Source of the DNA: a virus
Virus record (IMG/VR): IMGVR_UViG_3300042198_000079
Span: 1-64,000 of that record
Length of the DNA stretch: 64,000 nt
Strand: one strand, 5' to 3'
In this document: positions 40,439-49,125 of the stretch, piece after piece
Layout: the number at the start of each line of letters is the position of its first letter
Position numbering within the stretch: the stretch's first letter is position 1
Program-made: the position numbers and the translations under genes
The notes under the pieces: model-generated
What the model was told of the DNA's origin: nothing
Seen by the model: the letters and a program-made list of their open reading frames with translations, nothing else
Databases searched by the model: none

Positions 40439-41227
40439 GTGAGATCGCCAAAAGATATAATTCCGTTTAATCCTCTTGCAGAAATATTTAAGATAGAACA
40501 AATTAATAATCCGCCTATGGATATTAATGATTCTGCTAGTATTGGAAACGACAATGTTTCAAAAATTTACAATCCAAAATGTAAAGATATACCGGGGCAG
40601 GTAGTCCAAACTTTGGATTTGATAAATGAAGATGTAGAAAATCAATATGGAAATAGAATTTGGTATTGGGGAAGAAAAAATATAACTGAAGTAGACAATT
40701 ATTATGGTGAACCTCAAAATGTAGAATTTGAAGGACCAAAAGAAATGATAATTATGATTAATCCTACAGGAGCAAATCCTGCATTTTTACAATTTGGTAG
40801 ATTTACTGATATTGATATGACATTAACAATATCGTTTCACCAATGGAACCGGGTTTGGGGAAAAGATAGACCACCATTGGAAGGAGATAGGTTTTTAGTT
40901 GCAGATGAAAATTGCACTCGACCAGAATTACAATCTCCTAGAGTATATGTTATTTTAACTAAAATAGATGTTTTAGAAAACGGTTTTCAGGGTCCGTATA
41001 ATTCTGTGTATAGATGGACTTTGACTGCCAAGAGATCTACTAATTCGTATGAAACAAATGCTCCTGAAGAAAATTCAGATTTGGGTAATATTTTAAATGT
41101 CGATTCATATAAAAATGAAAAATTCGCATCAGATCAAAAAGATAGTTTAAAAAACCAAATAGATATTGATAATATCTTAAAGAAAAACAATCCAGCTTCT
41201 AAAAGAAAACCATTTAAACGAAAATAA
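40439..41227 (+). CDS. 14: Neck protein, gp14-like
   Basis: 262 residues from GTG (VRSPKDIIPF). Residues about 45-205 follow the T4 gp14 layout: LDLINEDVENQYGNRIWYW, then the GEP motif (YYGEPQNVEFEG), FGRFTDIDMTLTISFHQW, PPLEGDRFLV and a final strand block VYRWTLTAKRSTNSYE. In T4 gp14 joins the portal region to the tail after DNA packaging. The C-terminal 50 residues are a charged Asn/Lys-rich tail. It follows the gp13-like gene and precedes the endolysin-like gene. Confidence 0.7.
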   Translation: MRSPKDIIPFNPLAEIFKIEQINNPPMDINDSASIGNDNVSKIYNPKCKDIPGQVVQTLDLINEDVENQYGNRIWYWGRKNITEVDNYYGEPQNVEFEGPKEMIIMINPTGANPAFLQFGRFTDIDMTLTISFHQWNRVWGKDRPPLEGDRFLVADENCTRPELQSPRVYVILTKIDVLENGFQGPYNSVYRWTLTAKRSTNSYETNAPEENSDLGNILNVDSYKNEKFASDQKDSLKNQIDIDNILKKNNPASKRKPFKRK

Positions 41228-41249
41228 TAAATATATTAAATAATGATAT

Positions 41250-42536
41250 ATGGAAGAAAAAAATAAAAATTATCTTGTAAATTTTTCAGCAGGCATATTA
41301 GCACTTTTTTTAATATTTTCTAAAATTTCAAAGAAAAAAATAAACGTATCAGAACAAAATTTGAGTACGAATATAGTTGACAAACCAAAAACTAATGTTA
41401 TAGTAGAAGAAGGATCTAAAGTAGAACTAGTAGAAAAAGTTCCTATAGAAAAAAATAAACTTTTTATAGAAAAAAAATTCGATGGTTATACCAATCATTT
41501 TTTAGATTTCTATTATGTTAATAGCGATTGGGAACAAAAAGCAAAAACCATTTCCGATACTATTTTTCAAAATAAAGAAAAATACGTAAATGTTTCCAGT
41601 CAATTAGGAAAAGTTCCTTGGTATGTCATAGGAATAATCCATTATTTAGAGTCTGATTTTTCTTTTAATAAGCATTTACACAACGGTGATCCTCTTTCCG
41701 GCAGAACTGTCCGTGTACCAAGGGGAAGACCTCTAAACGACCCTACAGGAGAATCAAATAGGTATACTTGGGAAGAATCTGCTATTGATGCCATAAAGAT
41801 AAAAATGTGGCACACATGGGTAGATTGGGAAGTTAAAGATATTCTATTTAGATCGGAGAATTATAACGGAAGGGGTTATGCAAAAATGGGCAAATTGTCT
41901 CCTTATATATGGAGTGGATCTAATTACGGTGTTGGTTTAGGTAAATTTACAAGTGACGGAGTTTATGATAAAAATGCAGTTTCTAAACAAGTTGGCGTTG
42001 CTCTCATATTGAGAAAAATTTACGAAAAATTAAATTTTGTGTTTGAAAATACACAAATACAAAAAGAACCAATAGAAGAAAAAACCATTTTTTCTAAGAA
42101 AGAAGAAAAATTAAAATTGTATTTTGCAAAATACAATATAAAATATTTCCAACCAAAAGAATTTTTAACATTGGGAGGGGGAAACGAATACGGAAAATGT
42201 AAAGATAAAAATAAATTGCCCCCTGATGATCTTTTAGAAAATATAGCAAAAGTTGCTCAATATTGGGATATTGTCCGAGAAAAATATGGGAAAAAAATCA
42301 TTGTAAATTCTGTTTATAGAAGCCCAGAATACAATAGTTGTTTAGACGGAACTGCATCTAATTCCTTTCATATGAAAGGAATGGCAGCAGATTGTAGTCC
42401 AGCAGAAGGAAGTCTTTCAGAATTAACAAAAGTAATTTCTTATTTAAAAAATGAGGGGAAAATAGTAGGAGGATGGGGGGTTTATCCAACATTTATTCAC
42501 TTGGATACTAGACCTTCCAACGTAAAGTTTAGATGA
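41250..42536 (+). CDS. Two-domain endolysin: lysozyme-like plus M15 peptidase, N-terminal membrane anchor
   Basis: 428 residues. A hydrophobic segment at about 8-25 (YLVNFSAGILALFLIFS) follows a short charged start, fitting a membrane anchor or signal-arrest-release helix. Residues about 95-265 match a lysozyme-like family (VIGIIHYLESDFSFNKHLHNGDPL at 126-149, then SPYIWSGSNYGVGLGKF). Residues about 295-428 are an M15 D-Ala-D-Ala carboxypeptidase-like domain: NSVYRSPEYN, SFHMKGMAADCSP (His and Asp ligands) and FIHLDTR (final His). The enzyme would cut glycan and peptide bonds of peptidoglycan at lysis. A late box lies about 17 bases upstream. Confidence 0.8.
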   Translation: MEEKNKNYLVNFSAGILALFLIFSKISKKKINVSEQNLSTNIVDKPKTNVIVEEGSKVELVEKVPIEKNKLFIEKKFDGYTNHFLDFYYVNSDWEQKAKTISDTIFQNKEKYVNVSSQLGKVPWYVIGIIHYLESDFSFNKHLHNGDPLSGRTVRVPRGRPLNDPTGESNRYTWEESAIDAIKIKMWHTWVDWEVKDILFRSENYNGRGYAKMGKLSPYIWSGSNYGVGLGKFTSDGVYDKNAVSKQVGVALILRKIYEKLNFVFENTQIQKEPIEEKTIFSKKEEKLKLYFAKYNIKYFQPKEFLTLGGGNEYGKCKDKNKLPPDDLLENIAKVAQYWDIVREKYGKKIIVNSVYRSPEYNSCLDGTASNSFHMKGMAADCSPAEGSLSELTKVISYLKNEGKIVGGWGVYPTFIHLDTRPSNVKFR

Positions 42537-42541
42537 AAAAT

Positions 42542-43171
42542 CTAAACATAATATTTTTTAACATGGTTATGTAAAACAATTCCTTGTTTTCGCAATTCGG
42601 GAATAATTACATTTCTGATCCAATTTCTCCTACAATGAGTTGGATCAGAATTTGTTGGATCTTCGCACAAATAATCTTTAAGACCTTCCACATTTTCCAT
42701 ATATTCGTTTAATTTCTTTTTTTGGATTAGCAAAAAAGGATGATAAATCCCAATTGGGTCTTCACACCAATAGGGCTTGATCGGGATATATTGCGGAACA
42801 CCATTTAGACAATTTAAAATATAACTTTCTTCGCAATCGTTCGCATGATGTGCGGTTACATAGTTTCCTCCAATTTTAGTCAAATGAAAAAATCTAAATT
42901 TTCTAAGTTCTCCTTCGCTTTCGTCGGGGAATTGTTCTTTATCTCTTTTGATGATCTTACAAGGAACATTGATAAAATCTGCAAATCTTTTTACAGATTC
43001 TTCCATTTTATCATTGATAGAAGAACATGCATGGTTAAAATGTAAAATATCAAATTCTTGTTTACATCGATATTTATATTTTAACCAATGAGCAGCACTG
43101 ATACTATCTACTCCTCCACTAACAAGAAATGTAAATTTATTTTGTGGAAGCCATTTAGAGTTGATTTTCAT
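42542..43171 (-). CDS. TilS-like tRNA(Ile)-lysidine synthetase domain protein
   Basis: 209 residues. PP-loop SGGVDS at 18-23, then ILHFNHACSS, EGELRKFRFFHL, the motif TAHHANDCEESYILNCLNG, HPFLLIQKKKLNEYM and DPTNSDPTHCRRNWIRNVI follow the N-type ATP pyrophosphatase of TilS closely, including the RRNWIRN block. TilS makes lysidine at C34 of tRNA-Ile so that AUA is read as Ile. The protein is shorter than bacterial TilS (catalytic domain only). It has its own early-type promoter with a leader of about 40 bases. TtcA- or QueC-like activity is less likely given these motifs. Confidence 0.75.
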   Translation of the reverse strand: MKINSKWLPQNKFTFLVSGGVDSISAAHWLKYKYRCKQEFDILHFNHACSSINDKMEESVKRFADFINVPCKIIKRDKEQFPDESEGELRKFRFFHLTKIGGNYVTAHHANDCEESYILNCLNGVPQYIPIKPYWCEDPIGIYHPFLLIQKKKLNEYMENVEGLKDYLCEDPTNSDPTHCRRNWIRNVIIPELRKQGIVLHNHVKKYYV

Positions 43172-43215
43172 ATGAGTCTCTCAACGTGGAGAAAATACGA
43201 GAATTTGGGATTAAG

Positions 43216-43245
43216 ATAATATTGCACGTAATTTAAAATTGTCAA
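43216..43245 (-). promoter_or_regulatory. Early-type promoter for the TilS-like gene
   Basis: TTGACA (43245-43240), 18-base spacer, TATTAT (43221-43216). Here the ATG is 44 bases after the -10 box, so this early-type transcript has a normal leader. Confidence 0.6.
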
Positions 43246-43250
43246 GAAGT

Positions 43251-44423
43251 TTATTCGCACAAATTGTTAGATGTTAATGTGCATGTATCCGTAACAGAAA
43301 ATACAGTAAATCCATCAGAATAAGGATGTTGATAATTAAGCCAAGTAGAATATAAAGGATCAGAAGATAAAAATGGATTTTGTAATTCTGTTCTTTTTAC
43401 GGAATCTGTAACAACACAACATCCAGCTTCATTTGCTAATACAATATCGAAAATACTTCCACCAGACATTGGAGGAATATTAAAAGTAATACTATTAGAA
43501 TTATACGACCATGACGTTATCGGTATACCAGAAATCATAACACATTCTGATGAAAGCGAAGTATAATCACAATAAACATCTAAATCTTCTCTTAAAAAAG
43601 AATTTGGATAATATAATTTATATTCTATTCCATTTGTAGGATGTCCACCGGAAAGATAAATTTCTTTTACTTTGTCCATGTTCATCCCCCAGAGTTTTTG
43701 GTATCCTATTTTGTTTTGTATAAACGCAGCATTTAGTGCTTTTGTAACGAAAGGTTTTCCTTTTAACAATTGTTTCCACTGCACCGTTCCGTTTGGTGCC
43801 ATCAAAGTATTTGATATTTTTGTAATTATTCCAACTTCTTGGAATTCTAAATCAGTCAACCACAAATATCCCTTTACCGTAAAACTTGTCGATGCCTGTA
43901 ATATTGTGTTTACACTGCCCTCTTGAACAACAGTTGGAATATTTTCCGTCCAAGATCCGCCCCATATTATTTCCAAACTCACTGATTCGTTTGTTAACGG
44001 ATCGTTTATAAATTGATAAGTTTGTGGGTTTAAATATTGAACTAATTTTTGCTGTATTTGATTTAAATCCCACATATATAAACACAAAATTGTAATTGTG
44101 AAATTCATGTTTATGGGTATAGGCTCGGATTGAGCATATTTATTATCTACTAATTTAGAATAATTGTCTTTATTTTTTATTCTAGCAGGATCTCGCGACC
44201 ATCCAGATCTTACAATAGAAACAACAGGAAGTCTTATTGTTCCACTATCGTTTCTTATATCTAATAATAGATTACTAGGGGGACTTGATGTTAATGCAAC
44301 TGGAACTTCTTCTACTATTCGTCTTTCGCCATCAAATCTATATATGTTTATTTCATCAATTGCTGAAGCAAATGCGGTTTGTATGTCTTCTAAAGAAAAA
44401 AAAGATTGATTTGGGGATATCAC
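43251..44423 (-). CDS. Tail sheath stabiliser/completion protein, gp15-like
   Basis: 390 residues from GTG 44423 (one codon after a TTG), because GATAAATA lies 5 bases before it. The order VEEVPVALTS, RLPVVSIVRSGW, an Arg/Asn loop, EPIPINMNFTITILCLYMWDLNQIQQKLVQYLNPQ (about 100-135, split by strand and helix), and QASTSFTVKGYLWL matches the T4 gp15 layout. A C-terminal addition of about 180 residues with Ser/Tyr-rich strands is absent in T4. In T4 gp15 caps the tail for joining to the neck. Confidence 0.6.
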   Translation of the reverse strand: MISPNQSFFSLEDIQTAFASAIDEINIYRFDGERRIVEEVPVALTSSPPSNLLLDIRNDSGTIRLPVVSIVRSGWSRDPARIKNKDNYSKLVDNKYAQSEPIPINMNFTITILCLYMWDLNQIQQKLVQYLNPQTYQFINDPLTNESVSLEIIWGGSWTENIPTVVQEGSVNTILQASTSFTVKGYLWLTDLEFQEVGIITKISNTLMAPNGTVQWKQLLKGKPFVTKALNAAFIQNKIGYQKLWGMNMDKVKEIYLSGGHPTNGIEYKLYYPNSFLREDLDVYCDYTSLSSECVMISGIPITSWSYNSNSITFNIPPMSGGSIFDIVLANEAGCCVVTDSVKRTELQNPFLSSDPLYSTWLNYQHPYSDGFTVFSVTDTCTLTSNNLCE

Positions 44424-44428
44424 CAAAA

Positions 44429-44436
44429 TATTTATC
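44429..44436 (-). promoter_or_regulatory. Late promoter deciding a GTG start
   Basis: GATAAATA on the minus strand, 5 bases before GTG 44423. It overlaps the end of the phosphoesterase gene. Confidence 0.65.
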
Positions 44437-45130
44437 TTAACTGTTTTATTTCAAGAATATCTAGAATGTGCCATTTGCAAATTTTTCCACTATCTAAAGC
44501 AAATTCCCCAATTTGTGACATGTGGTGGTGACCACAATAAAATCTACTAGGCTTACATTTTTGTAAAATGTCATATCCAATATTATTTTCTGTTTTTAGA
44601 TCATCTGAAAGATATCTATCGTTTTTTGTAAAATTTTTTATGTTCCCATAAATATAACCTATATTTCTAGGATTAGTATGCATAACTAAAACATCAACTT
44701 CTTCTATATTTTTTTTAGGACTAGGCAATCCTTCGTTTTCCCACCACGAAACTCCATTTATTCTATTTATTCGATCTAAAGATATTGCTCCTCCGACTAA
44801 TAAAAATTTATAATCATTTAAAGTTAAATAAGTATAGTCAGGAATTAATTTCAAATTAGAAAATATAAAATTTCCATTCCAATAAGAAGGATCGTCATGA
44901 TTGCCTCTAATAACAAACATATTAACTCTAAGATCTTTTAAAAATTGATTCAAATTTATAAGTTTTTTCAATTCTTTGTCGGGACTCCGAAAACCTATTC
45001 CAAAATCCCCAACCTGAATAAAATTTATATTTTCGTCGGGTTTTGAAAAATAATTTTCCAATTTTTCTTTTAAAAAATCAAATTCCCCGTGAATATCACC
45101 TATAAAATAACAATTAGTTAATTTTTTCAT
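44432..45130 (-). CDS. Calcineurin-like metallophosphoesterase
   Basis: 232 residues with all key motifs in order: GDIHG (11-15), VGDFG (about 41-45), GNHDD (about 78-82), a lone His in VMHTNPRN and GHHH (about 206-209). These ligate two metal ions in the family, which covers protein phosphatases, nucleases and nucleotide hydrolases. The substrate is unknown. It lies 9 bases downstream of a 102-residue gene and just before the gp15-like gene, in one leftward run. Confidence 0.85.
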   Translation of the reverse strand: MKKLTNCYFIGDIHGEFDFLKEKLENYFSKPDENINFIQVGDFGIGFRSPDKELKKLINLNQFLKDLRVNMFVIRGNHDDPSYWNGNFIFSNLKLIPDYTYLTLNDYKFLLVGGAISLDRINRINGVSWWENEGLPSPKKNIEEVDVLVMHTNPRNIGYIYGNIKNFTKNDRYLSDDLKTENNIGYDILQKCKPSRFYCGHHHMSQIGEFALDSGKICKWHILDILEIKQLR

Positions 45131-45139
45131 TGATTTATG

Positions 45140-45448
45140 TTAACATTTTTTTGCCCAATTTTCAACATAATTGATACAACTATTCAAATTTTCTAATACT
45201 AATTTTTCCTTAATAGGAAACGGATGTATCCTGATTCCCGGAACTTGACCAATCTCTACTATGTCTTTTACAAAATCTGTAAATTTATTTTGTTTTATCC
45301 AACCATAATAAAAGTCTCGTTCTTCCCATATTAATTCTACAAGAACAATACAATCTAAACTTCTAGTAATTATTCCTAAAGATCTGAATGCATATGTTTC
45401 GGAAGGAGGAGCAATTAATGTTCTGTCGATGACCAAATTAGTAGCCAT
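45140..45448 (-). CDS. Hypothetical protein, 102 residues
   Basis: A small soluble protein beginning MATNLVIDRTLIAPPSETYAF, with alternating hydrophobic strands and a C-terminal helix, and no known motif. An AATAAATA box lies 5 bases before the ATG. It is transcribed ahead of the phosphoesterase and divergent from the portal gene. Confidence 0.6.
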   Translation of the reverse strand: MATNLVIDRTLIAPPSETYAFRSLGIITRSLDCIVLVELIWEERDFYYGWIKQNKFTDFVKDIVEIGQVPGIRIHPFPIKEKLVLENLNSCINYVENWAKKC

Positions 45449-45473
45449 AGATTTATTTATTCGTATAAATAGT

Positions 45474-45481
45474 ATTAAATA
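45474..45481 (+). promoter_or_regulatory. Late promoter for the portal gene (GTG start)
   Basis: ATTAAATA, 5 bases before GTG 45487. A perfect TATAAATA at 45464-45471 gives a second candidate, 15 bases before the start. Confidence 0.65.
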
Positions 45482-45486
45482 AATCC

Positions 45487-47613
45487 GTGGCTATTCCAAG
45501 AAAAAATATAATAAAAAACATAGAAGATCGTAGGAAAAATTTAAACAGCATTTTGAATAACGAAAAAACAAAAATTTTTGGAAAAATTCCAAAAGGTTTT
45601 GAGCAAATAATGCAGAGACAAGCTGCTGTAAACTTATATAATTTGCCTTCTAGAAATTATGCGTCTTCTATTAATTTCAATAATAAATTAATAAATTCTT
45701 TATATCAAGGTTTATCAGATTATAAATTACAAAGATTGAGAGAATTGAGAAGAATTGCAGATTCGTCTGAAATGACCATTGCTCTTCGTGAAATAGCAGA
45801 TGAATTTTTAAATGAAGATAGAGAATGTAAATATATTCAGATACGGGTCAGAAACCAACCAGATGAAGTTATTGATGTTTTGAGAAAAGAATTTTATTCT
45901 TTTATGGAAATTTTCAAACTAAAAGAAAAGGGTTGGAATTATTGTAAAGAATTTTTAACTGATGGAGAAAAGTTTTTTGAAAATTTAATTTCTATAGAAT
46001 CTCCAGAATTGGGTATAGTTGGACTTTGTGAAATTCCTCCCGAAAGAATAGAACCTATTTATAGAAATAAACAAAACGACGAGATTGAAATTTTCAAAAT
46101 AAATGTTGATCCGGGATTTGCTAGTGAAGATTTAATAACAAATCAGAAACTTGCAATGAATGATATGAGTGATGAAAATTATATCGATTATGATCCTGAA
46201 CAAGTTACGTATATTCATTCTGGAGAATGGTGTCCGCAAAGAATGACGAAAAAATCTCACATTTCAAATGCTCTTAGAGATTTTAGAATCCATTATTTGA
46301 TGGAAGATACAAATTTAATATATATTACTGCACGGGCACCTCAAAGATTATTATTTAAAATCCCAACAGATAATATGCCAGATGATATGGCACAAGAGCA
46401 TTTAAGAAGACAAGCAGCAGAATTTAACACCCAACAATCTGTAAATTCAAATGGTATAGCAGCATATCACAATCCACAATCACAGTTAGAAAATTATTAT
46501 GTTGCAACAAATAATGGAGTTGGCGTGGACATCCAAACTATAGGAGGAGATACACAACTTGATGGAAGACTACAATTAATTAAATATTTTGCTTCTAAGC
46601 TATATCAAGCACTACAAATCCCAACAAGCAGATTAAATCCAGAATCTCAATACAGTGATGGGAGTAGTGTTACTGTCGAAGAAGTAAAATTCGGAAAAAT
46701 GATAGAAAGATTACAATCTCGTTTTGCGGTTGCGATAAAAAAGACATTTATAACTCATTTAAAACTAAAAGGAAAAGACGTGAAAGGATTAAAAGAATTT
46801 TTAAATTTAAAATATAATAAAAATGAAAACGACGAATATGGTAACAAACAAGTTAATTTAAAATCATACAAAGAAGAACTTCGACAAGTAGAAAGTTCTT
46901 TAGAAAAACACATGCACGTTTTAAATGAACAAATAAAAAAATATAACGAAGAATTGAGTTTAATTTCTGAAAATTATAATGCTTACAATGAAGAAGAATA
47001 TACACAAGAAGAAGTAGAGTATATAAGAAACGAAATTAAAAAAATAGAACAAAGGTTGATGGAATTAATTAGTAAAAATAAAAGCATATGGGATCAATAT
47101 GAATTAGAAGATAATGACATTGATATTATATTCAATGCTCCGAATGCATATAATGCACTAAAGAAACAACAACAACTATCAATAAAATTAGATACTTTAG
47201 GAAAATTAATGGAAATACCATTTATGAGTTTGGCATATGCACTAAAATACGGAGAAAGGTTCGATGGCGGACCTTTAACAAATTCCGAAATAAATCAGTT
47301 ATATGTTTATGCTATTGCAGAGCAAAAATTAAAAGCACAACTATCCAAAATAGAAAACGGGGAAGATATCGGTAGTGGCGGAGGAGGAGGACTATCTGGT
47401 CTTGGTGGAGGGGATATGTCCGATTTCGGCGGAGGAGGAGGAGCAGGTGGCGGCAGTGGAGATATACCAAAACCAGTGTTGCCTGATGCAGGAGATATAC
47501 AAGACCTTGGAGGGGGGTCAGAACCTGAAATGGGAGGAGGAGGAGGAGCAGGACCGTCTCCTTCTGAAACACCAGCACCAGAATCTTCAGAAGATTTGGG
47601 AAATAAAGAGTAA
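45487..47613 (+). CDS. 20: Portal vertex protein, gp20-like
   Basis: 708 residues from GTG. The region about 75-430 matches T4 gp20: the LREIADEFLNEDREC helix, the clip/stem part, RAPQRLLFKIPTDNMPDDMA, ENYYVATNNGVGVDIQTIGG, LDGRLQLIKYFASKLYQALQ and IPTSRLNPES. A coiled-coil helical region follows (about 455-530). The last 90 residues are a Gly-rich tail (repeated GGGG/GAGG blocks ending PSPSETPAPES) that is not in T4 gp20. Twelve such subunits form the DNA channel in the head vertex. The next gene is 20 bases away. Confidence 0.88.
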   Translation: MAIPRKNIIKNIEDRRKNLNSILNNEKTKIFGKIPKGFEQIMQRQAAVNLYNLPSRNYASSINFNNKLINSLYQGLSDYKLQRLRELRRIADSSEMTIALREIADEFLNEDRECKYIQIRVRNQPDEVIDVLRKEFYSFMEIFKLKEKGWNYCKEFLTDGEKFFENLISIESPELGIVGLCEIPPERIEPIYRNKQNDEIEIFKINVDPGFASEDLITNQKLAMNDMSDENYIDYDPEQVTYIHSGEWCPQRMTKKSHISNALRDFRIHYLMEDTNLIYITARAPQRLLFKIPTDNMPDDMAQEHLRRQAAEFNTQQSVNSNGIAAYHNPQSQLENYYVATNNGVGVDIQTIGGDTQLDGRLQLIKYFASKLYQALQIPTSRLNPESQYSDGSSVTVEEVKFGKMIERLQSRFAVAIKKTFITHLKLKGKDVKGLKEFLNLKYNKNENDEYGNKQVNLKSYKEELRQVESSLEKHMHVLNEQIKKYNEELSLISENYNAYNEEEYTQEEVEYIRNEIKKIEQRLMELISKNKSIWDQYELEDNDIDIIFNAPNAYNALKKQQQLSIKLDTLGKLMEIPFMSLAYALKYGERFDGGPLTNSEINQLYVYAIAEQKLKAQLSKIENGEDIGSGGGGGLSGLGGGDMSDFGGGGGAGGGSGDIPKPVLPDAGDIQDLGGGSEPEMGGGGGAGPSPSETPAPESSEDLGNKE

Positions 47614-47633
47614 AAAAAGACTAAATAATTTAA

Positions 47634-48191
47634 ATGGAATCTAAATTTTATACTTTAATATTTGAATTTTACAACAAAAATAACATAGGTGGAATTCTAA
47701 GAGGTGATCATGTTACTTTTTCAAAGGATTGGGAAAAAATAGCAAATGAAAAAAAATATCCAGAACACATGAAAAATGTTCTAACCAGATTAGCAAACAC
47801 TAAAAATAGACTTATTGTAACAGATGTGAATCGAAACTCTTCTGGAGCTATAGGAAATCCAATTGCTGGAGTTTTACCTGAAGATATTATTTTAAATGTT
47901 GCCGAAGAAATTTCTCCGGGTTTACCTATAGATTCTATTCCGGTTCCTTTGAATTTAATTCAAAGGGTTGAAAATGGAATAAATTTAGGGCAAATTCCTG
48001 ATTGTTGGAAAACTCCTGTTGTTATTACACAATCCAGAACTTTTGATCCTAAAAAGGATTCTATTGATACTGAAGGAAATCCAGATTATACAAAATATAA
48101 AAAATTGGCACATCAACACATTTTAGATAGACAAAAAGAAGGTCATAAACCAGAACAAAAAGGTATTGGCATGACTGGTCAAACTAGCTAA
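47634..48191 (+). CDS. Hypothetical head-cluster protein, 185 residues
   Basis: Starts MESKFYTLIFEFYNKNNIGGI; CTAAATA lies 6 bases upstream. It contains a segment with repeated proline/isoleucine strands (GLPIDSIPVPLNLIQRV) and a basic C-terminal tail (HQHILDRQKEGHKPEQKG). No family is recognised. It lies directly downstream of the portal gene on the same strand, and its stop is 2 bases from the clamp-loader stop on the other strand. A head-assembly role is only inferred. Confidence 0.6.
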   Translation: MESKFYTLIFEFYNKNNIGGILRGDHVTFSKDWEKIANEKKYPEHMKNVLTRLANTKNRLIVTDVNRNSSGAIGNPIAGVLPEDIILNVAEEISPGLPIDSIPVPLNLIQRVENGINLGQIPDCWKTPVVITQSRTFDPKKDSIDTEGNPDYTKYKKLAHQHILDRQKEGHKPEQKGIGMTGQTS

Positions 48192-48193
48192 TA

Positions 48194-49111
48194 TTATTCA
48201 TTTAAAATTCCATAAATATCGATAATAGAACAGAAAAAGTTCAATTCTTTATCTCTTCTATTTTCATAATTGTTCAAAGTAAAATTTAAAGATCTTGCTA
48301 TTTTTAAAGATTTGATTTGATCAATAGACTCGTCTTCTATGAATTTAGTAACTAAGAATTCTGATATTTTTTCATATTCGTCAAACGAAGAAACAATATT
48401 AATCCATTTTTGACGAATTGTTGATAATTTTTCAATAGAAGTAGCCTTTTTCAAAAAACTATGAATAATAGTTGCTATTTCTTCGGTTTGATCATTTATT
48501 AAAAATCCACTCTCTACCCAATTATATGCCTTACGCATATCTGGGTAAATATATTTTAACAAATAATTTTTCTGATCTGAATCTAAAACGATATCTTCTT
48601 TTTTAAGATTTGATTCTATGATTTTTAAAAAGCTATCAACATCTGGTTCAATTTTTTTAGGAATAGTTCTAGATACAATTTCTTCGATAATTTTATCGGG
48701 TCTATTTGTAGTGAAAATAAAATAACACTGTGTTTTAATACTTTCTTCTAAAATGTCTTTTAGTGCTTGTTGTGCATTTCTTGTAAGTCCGTCTGCTTCT
48801 GAAAGAACACATAATTTAAAACCACAACCAAGGGTAGATGATTGCACAAACCTCGTAATGTTATCTCTAATCAAGTCAATACCAGTTTCTTTGCTGGCAT
48901 TAATAGAAAGAGTGCTAGGCAAAACTCCCCAATACTCTGACAAAAACATCGAAATTGATGTTTTCCCCGTTCCCGGTTTTCCGTAAAACATCAAATTTTG
49001 CTTTGTGTGATTTTTCATCAAAGATTTGACAAATTTCGATGTTTCTTCGGAAAATGCAAAGTCTTCAATTTTTTTCGGACGATATTTTTCGCACAGAGAA
49101 AGTGAATTCAT
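48194..49111 (-). CDS. 44: Sliding clamp loader ATPase subunit, gp44/RFC-like
   Basis: 305 residues, an AAA+ clamp loader. SLCEKYRPKKIEDF at 4-17, Walker A YGKPGTGKTS at 43-52, a Walker B variant LCVLSEADGLT, the sensor region IFTTNRPDKI and an SRT motif (VSRTIPKKIEP) in the place of the SRC Arg finger. A three-helix collar domain follows from about 190. Length and order match T4 gp44 (319 residues). The start codon touches the rightward late box at 49111-49118. It is a replication gene placed between portal and terminase genes. Confidence 0.9.
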   Translation of the reverse strand: MNSLSLCEKYRPKKIEDFAFSEETSKFVKSLMKNHTKQNLMFYGKPGTGKTSISMFLSEYWGVLPSTLSINASKETGIDLIRDNITRFVQSSTLGCGFKLCVLSEADGLTRNAQQALKDILEESIKTQCYFIFTTNRPDKIIEEIVSRTIPKKIEPDVDSFLKIIESNLKKEDIVLDSDQKNYLLKYIYPDMRKAYNWVESGFLINDQTEEIATIIHSFLKKATSIEKLSTIRQKWINIVSSFDEYEKISEFLVTKFIEDESIDQIKSLKIARSLNFTLNNYENRRDKELNFFCSIIDIYGILNE

Positions 49112-49118
49112 ATAAATA
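49111..49118 (+). promoter_or_regulatory. Late promoter for the terminase genes (GTG start)
   Basis: A perfect TATAAATA, 7 bases before GTG 49126. Its first base is the last base of the leftward clamp-loader start codon, so the two genes are separated by 14 bases only. Confidence 0.75.
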
Positions 49119-49125
49119 AGGATTA

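Noticed and set aside
47312-47578. Leu/Arg-rich minus-strand frame and an overlapping plus-strand frame
   Set aside because: Shadows of the Gly-rich portal C-terminus, which continues the portal reading frame without a break.
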